Of a DNA stretch of 64,000 nt, positions 61,324 through 64,000 are shown in pieces. The DNA is from Clostridia bacterium (lineage in GTDB: Bacteria; Bacillota; Clostridia; Christensenellales; Aristaeellaceae): the NCBI GenBank assembly GCA_017549335.1, contig JAFYVB010000017.1, positions 1 through 64,000 of the forward strand. Reading direction: 5' to 3'. Below the pieces are notes generated by a model, which was given only the letters and a program-made list of their open reading frames with translations, made no database searches and was not told the DNA's origin. Position 1 is the first letter of the stretch. Each line of letters opens with the position of its first letter. The position numbers were made by a program, and so were the translations under genes.

Positions 61324-62568
61324 GTGAAAAGGAAGTATCCGTTGGGCGTAATGGATCTGTATCCCATCGCCGCCAACAAAACGCAAATCGAAAACAACCC
61401 TTTTCTTCAAGCTCGTCTGAAAGAACCGGTGGATGCAGATCGTCTGCAGGCAGCGGTCAAAAAATCACTGACTGAGCATCCGCTGTTTGGATGTACCCTC
61501 CGGTATGACCGGGGGTATTACCTTGAAACCAACGAAAAGGAATTTTCGCTGATCCACGCAGACGAAAAAAGCAGACCGCTGTCCTTCGGCGATGCCACGA
61601 ACGGCTATTTATGGCAGATATGTTATGACCGGTGTACCATCACCTTCGAATGGTGCCATGCGGTCAGCGACGGCAGAGGCGGCTTCGCCTTCTTCTCCTC
61701 TGTGCTGTGCCATTATTTCGGTGCGGAAATCCCGGTAGAGCCCGCATTGGCTCCGGGACTTGAAAGCTTCTATAACAAAAAGGAAAAAGGGATCCCCCAG
61801 CGGAAACAGGCTCCGGGCTTTGCGGCCAATGCGCTTCCCTTCCTCAAGCGCGGCTATCAGACCGATTGCCACATCCTCAAGGCGCCCATGAGCGAGGTGC
61901 TTGCCGCCGCAAGGAAGAACGACGCCTCCCCTGCGGCCGTTCTCCCCCCGTTGGTTTCCATGGCGCTGCGCAAGCATATCTCCCCCACAGCAAGGAACAG
62001 AAACGTTGCCTGCAATGTGGTGATCGACTGCCGCGGTCCCATGAATTTTCAGACGATGCACAACTGCATCATCTCCAAGAACATTACATACATTGACCGC
62101 TTCGACACCATGGATTTTCCTCTCGTCAGCACCATTTACCGGGCCATTCTTGATCTGGCGGTGCAGAAGGAAAACATCGTAAAGGCGGCCACGGAAACCG
62201 CGGATATGCTCCGCCCCATCGTTTCTGTAAAGCCGCGCTTCCTGCAAAAGGCACTGGCACAGATTGCAGCCGGTGTGATGAAGCATTCCGACAGCAATTT
62301 CACCTTCACCTATCTGGGAAAAATGAACCTGCCCGCCGAAGTGATGGCCGGACTTGAGGATTTCAATTTCCGTTCCTGGACGGATTTCGGTGAATGCAAC
62401 GTCGCCGCCATAGACTTCGGCGGCACGCTGATTTTGAATATTTGCGAGAACTATCGGGATAAACAGATCATTCCCGACCTGATCGATCTGTGCTCCGGAG
62501 TAGGCATTCACTTTGAAACGACAGAGAAGCTCCTCTTTGAGCAGGCGAATCTGAGACTTTCCGTCTGA
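61324..62568 (+). CDS. HxxxDG acyltransferase / condensation-like enzyme
   Basis: A 414-residue cytoplasmic protein of the CoA-dependent acyltransferase superfamily. The catalytic HAVSDG (His112-Gly117, TFEWCHAVSDGRGG) lies at the expected place in the first half; the second half has a NFTFTYLGKM stretch where the DFGWG-type motif is usual. It resembles alcohol acetyltransferases (AATase) and condensation domains; no carrier domain or adenylation partner is encoded here. Acyl donor and acceptor are unknown. GTG start behind AAAGGAG. Confidence 0.75.
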   Translation: MKRKYPLGVMDLYPIAANKTQIENNPFLQARLKEPVDADRLQAAVKKSLTEHPLFGCTLRYDRGYYLETNEKEFSLIHADEKSRPLSFGDATNGYLWQICYDRCTITFEWCHAVSDGRGGFAFFSSVLCHYFGAEIPVEPALAPGLESFYNKKEKGIPQRKQAPGFAANALPFLKRGYQTDCHILKAPMSEVLAAARKNDASPAAVLPPLVSMALRKHISPTARNRNVACNVVIDCRGPMNFQTMHNCIISKNITYIDRFDTMDFPLVSTIYRAILDLAVQKENIVKAATETADMLRPIVSVKPRFLQKALAQIAAGVMKHSDSNFTFTYLGKMNLPAEVMAGLEDFNFRSWTDFGECNVAAIDFGGTLILNICENYRDKQIIPDLIDLCSGVGIHFETTEKLLFEQANLRLSV

Positions 62569-62607
62569 TACACGGATCCTTCGAACAGATGAAAGGAGAC
62601 CTCACGG

Positions 62608-63597
62608 ATGAATGAATCTTTAAAAGCAGCCATGCGCGAAATTCTGCTTGATCGTTACGGGATCGACATCGAAAGGGCAAAATGCCATTTTTCGACCCAG
62701 AATTATGCCTTTGTGTTCCCCGGCGAGCCCTTTATGATTCGCGTAAGCGCCACGCCCAAAAAGACCCGCGGCGAGATTTTGAGCGAGCTGATGTGGCTTG
62801 ATGATTTAAAGCAGTTCAAACAAACGGTTTGCGAGCCCAACGTCTCCCTGCGCGGAAATCTGCTGGAGGAATTCGAGATCGACGGAAAAACATATCGGGC
62901 CAGTATGTTCCGCACCGCCAGAGGCGTGATCAAATCGACCACGGACATGACGCCTCTCTTCTTCATCTGCGTGGGCGATCTGCTGGGCGCGATCCACCAC
63001 GTCAGCACAGACGAACGCGAACTGGGCATCAAATTCAAGCGGCAAAGCAAGGCCGGGGATTTTGCTGCGCTCAAAGCGCGCGTAGCCGATAAGGTTCCGG
63101 CCTCCGTCATGGAAAAGATCGAAAGGATCGAAGCGCAGGTCAATGGTCTTTCGCAGGATATCGGACGGTACGGCCTCTGCCATGGCGACTTCCACATGAA
63201 CAACTTCTTCGTGGAGGAAAACAATATCTGGGTCTTTGACTTCGACGGCTGTGCTTACGCGCATTATCTGTACGATATCGCAAGCTTTATTCAGGCCTGC
63301 TTCCTGTGCGGCTATGGCGCCGGACGGGATTTGCGCAAGGTCATGGACGAGATACTGCATTATTTCAAAATCGGTTATACGCTCAATCATTCCTGTGATG
63401 AGCATTTCTGGGATGATCTGGAACTGTTTATTGCCTACAGAACGGCGCTTACCTATCTGTCACTTTGTGAAATCGATAACATCGGCGTGGTTGAGGATAC
63501 GAACAAGATCAAACAATTCTTTGGCTTTATCGTGTCGCAGGACGACGTGATGAATGCCATGACAGCAGCGATGGGAAAAGGCGGCAGACTGATTTGA
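62608..63597 (+). CDS. Phosphotransferase of the APH / choline-kinase type
   Basis: A 329-residue kinase-like protein. Catalytic loop LCHGDFHMNNFFV (Asp194) and metal site VFDFDGCAYAHYLYDIA (Asp211, Asp213) are intact; the N-lobe (NYAFVFPGEPFMIRVSATP) has the beta-strand Arg/Lys in a reduced form. Related enzymes phosphorylate aminoglycosides, choline, ethanolamine or homoserine. Context with a transferase and a MATE exporter suggests modification of a small molecule or lipid head group. Start follows AAAGGAG; its TGA overlaps the next gene start. Confidence 0.85.
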   Translation: MNESLKAAMREILLDRYGIDIERAKCHFSTQNYAFVFPGEPFMIRVSATPKKTRGEILSELMWLDDLKQFKQTVCEPNVSLRGNLLEEFEIDGKTYRASMFRTARGVIKSTTDMTPLFFICVGDLLGAIHHVSTDERELGIKFKRQSKAGDFAALKARVADKVPASVMEKIERIEAQVNGLSQDIGRYGLCHGDFHMNNFFVEENNIWVFDFDGCAYAHYLYDIASFIQACFLCGYGAGRDLRKVMDEILHYFKIGYTLNHSCDEHFWDDLELFIAYRTALTYLSLCEIDNIGVVEDTNKIKQFFGFIVSQDDVMNAMTAAMGKGGRLI

Positions 63598-64000
63598 GAA
63601 ACGATTTCCTTGTCAGAAAAACATATCTTTCTTTCGTTATTACCGCAATTTTGACCTCCTTGACCGCCACCGTGGGGATGTTGATCGATAATATCATCAT
63701 CGGTCAGTCCCTGGGCTCCGACGCGCTTGGCGCCATGGGAATCGTAGGGCCGATCAGCCTGATCTTTTCCGCGTGCGGCAATATCTGCTCCGGCGGCGGC
63801 GGTGCAAAAGCGGCGCAGGCGCTGGGACGCGGTCAAAAAGATCGCTTCCGTCAGATTTTTACGGTCAATATGCTGTTTGTGCTGGCTTCCGGCTTGTCCT
63901 TTACGGTGCTGGGAATGCTCTTCGCTCCGCAGATCGCTGTTTTTCTGGGCGCAAAGGAGGCTCTGCTGGAGCCGGCAACCCAGTATCTGTATGGATATTT
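63594..64000 (+). CDS. MATE-family transporter (3' end cut by the window edge)
   Basis: The visible 135 codons begin TTG at 63594, overlapping the kinase stop (TTGA). The translation starts MRNDFLVRKTYLSFVITAIL, then SLTATVGMLIDNIIIGQSLG, VGPISLIFSACGNICSGGGGAKAAQALGRGQKDRFRQIF, typical of MATE transporters (first two to four helices). It would export a cationic compound or lipid-like product using a Na+ or H+ gradient. Likely last or late gene of the STAS cluster; the rest lies outside the window. Confidence 0.88.
   Translation, partial: MRNDFLVRKTYLSFVITAILTSLTATVGMLIDNIIIGQSLGSDALGAMGIVGPISLIFSACGNICSGGGGAKAAQALGRGQKDRFRQIFTVNMLFVLASGLSFTVLGMLFAPQIAVFLGAKEALLEPATQYLYGY

Overview
The window reads as chromosomal DNA of an endospore-forming member of the Clostridia (Firmicutes), moderately GC-rich. 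The evidence is a recognisable SpoIIID directly upstream of an MreB/Mbl gene (the arrangement known in Bacillus), the zapA / U32 peptidase / mutS2 block, many TTGACA-17-TATAAT type promoters, AAAGGAGG ribosome sites, secreted proteins with short N-terminal signal sequences, and a LplB/LplC-type sugar ABC importer with a GntR regulator. A gut or rumen lineage near Christensenellales is my inference and cannot be proved from this sequence. I saw no tRNA, rRNA, CRISPR array, insertion sequence or phage gene.

Layout. 1-8.6 kb: signal peptidase I (cut by the window edge), DUF951, a ThuA-like protein, DUF1292, an MFS transporter, then a minus-strand block of two-component system, transglutaminase-like protein and HAD phosphatase, a UBA/DUF4342 membrane protein and a secreted peptidoglycan-binding protein. 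8.6-19.5 kb: ATP-grasp enzyme, ychF, an SH3-repeat secreted protein, a secreted caspase-like protein with an EF-hand loop, ogt, rpmB, mbl, spoIIID, an orphan DNA methyltransferase and cca. 19.5-24.7 kb: a hairpin-rich intergenic element between two near-identical terminators, a secreted flavoprotein, the deoB-punA nucleoside salvage pair, VanZ and a membrane-tethered XRE regulator. 24.9-32.3 kb: a CotH-kinase / phosphodiester-glycosidase pair and a heterodimeric multidrug-type ABC exporter. 32.3-45.2 kb: pfkA, a small secreted putative flavoprotein, LysR with an M20 peptidase, cyclophilin, zapA, U32 peptidase, mutS2, a second two-component system and ispE. 45.2-49.8 kb: small metabolic genes including ybaK and nucleoside hydrolase. 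49.8-58.1 kb: a sugar-import regulon (solute-binding protein, LplC, LplB, GntR, metallophosphoesterase and a divergent FAD oxidoreductase). 58.2-64 kb: a co-directional cluster with two STAS proteins, an anti-sigma-like protein, a VanZ-RDD fusion, an HxxxDG acyltransferase, an APH/choline-kinase-like protein and a MATE transporter that runs off the edge.

Three points stand out. First, the heterodimeric ABC exporter is preceded by a strong promoter, a well-translated 32-codon leader ORF, an intrinsic terminator whose 3' arm can pair with the end of that ORF, and a second hairpin over the exporter's ribosome site; this looks like ribosome-mediated attenuation comparable to B. subtilis bmrB-bmrCD. 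Second, the 58-64 kb cluster couples a partner-switching (STAS / anti-sigma) module to membrane and transfer enzymes in a combination I do not recognise as a described system. Third, the same palindrome (ATGTACG[A/G]ACAT) lies exactly in the spacer of the lplB promoter and upstream of the FAD oxidoreductase, which defines a likely GntR regulon.
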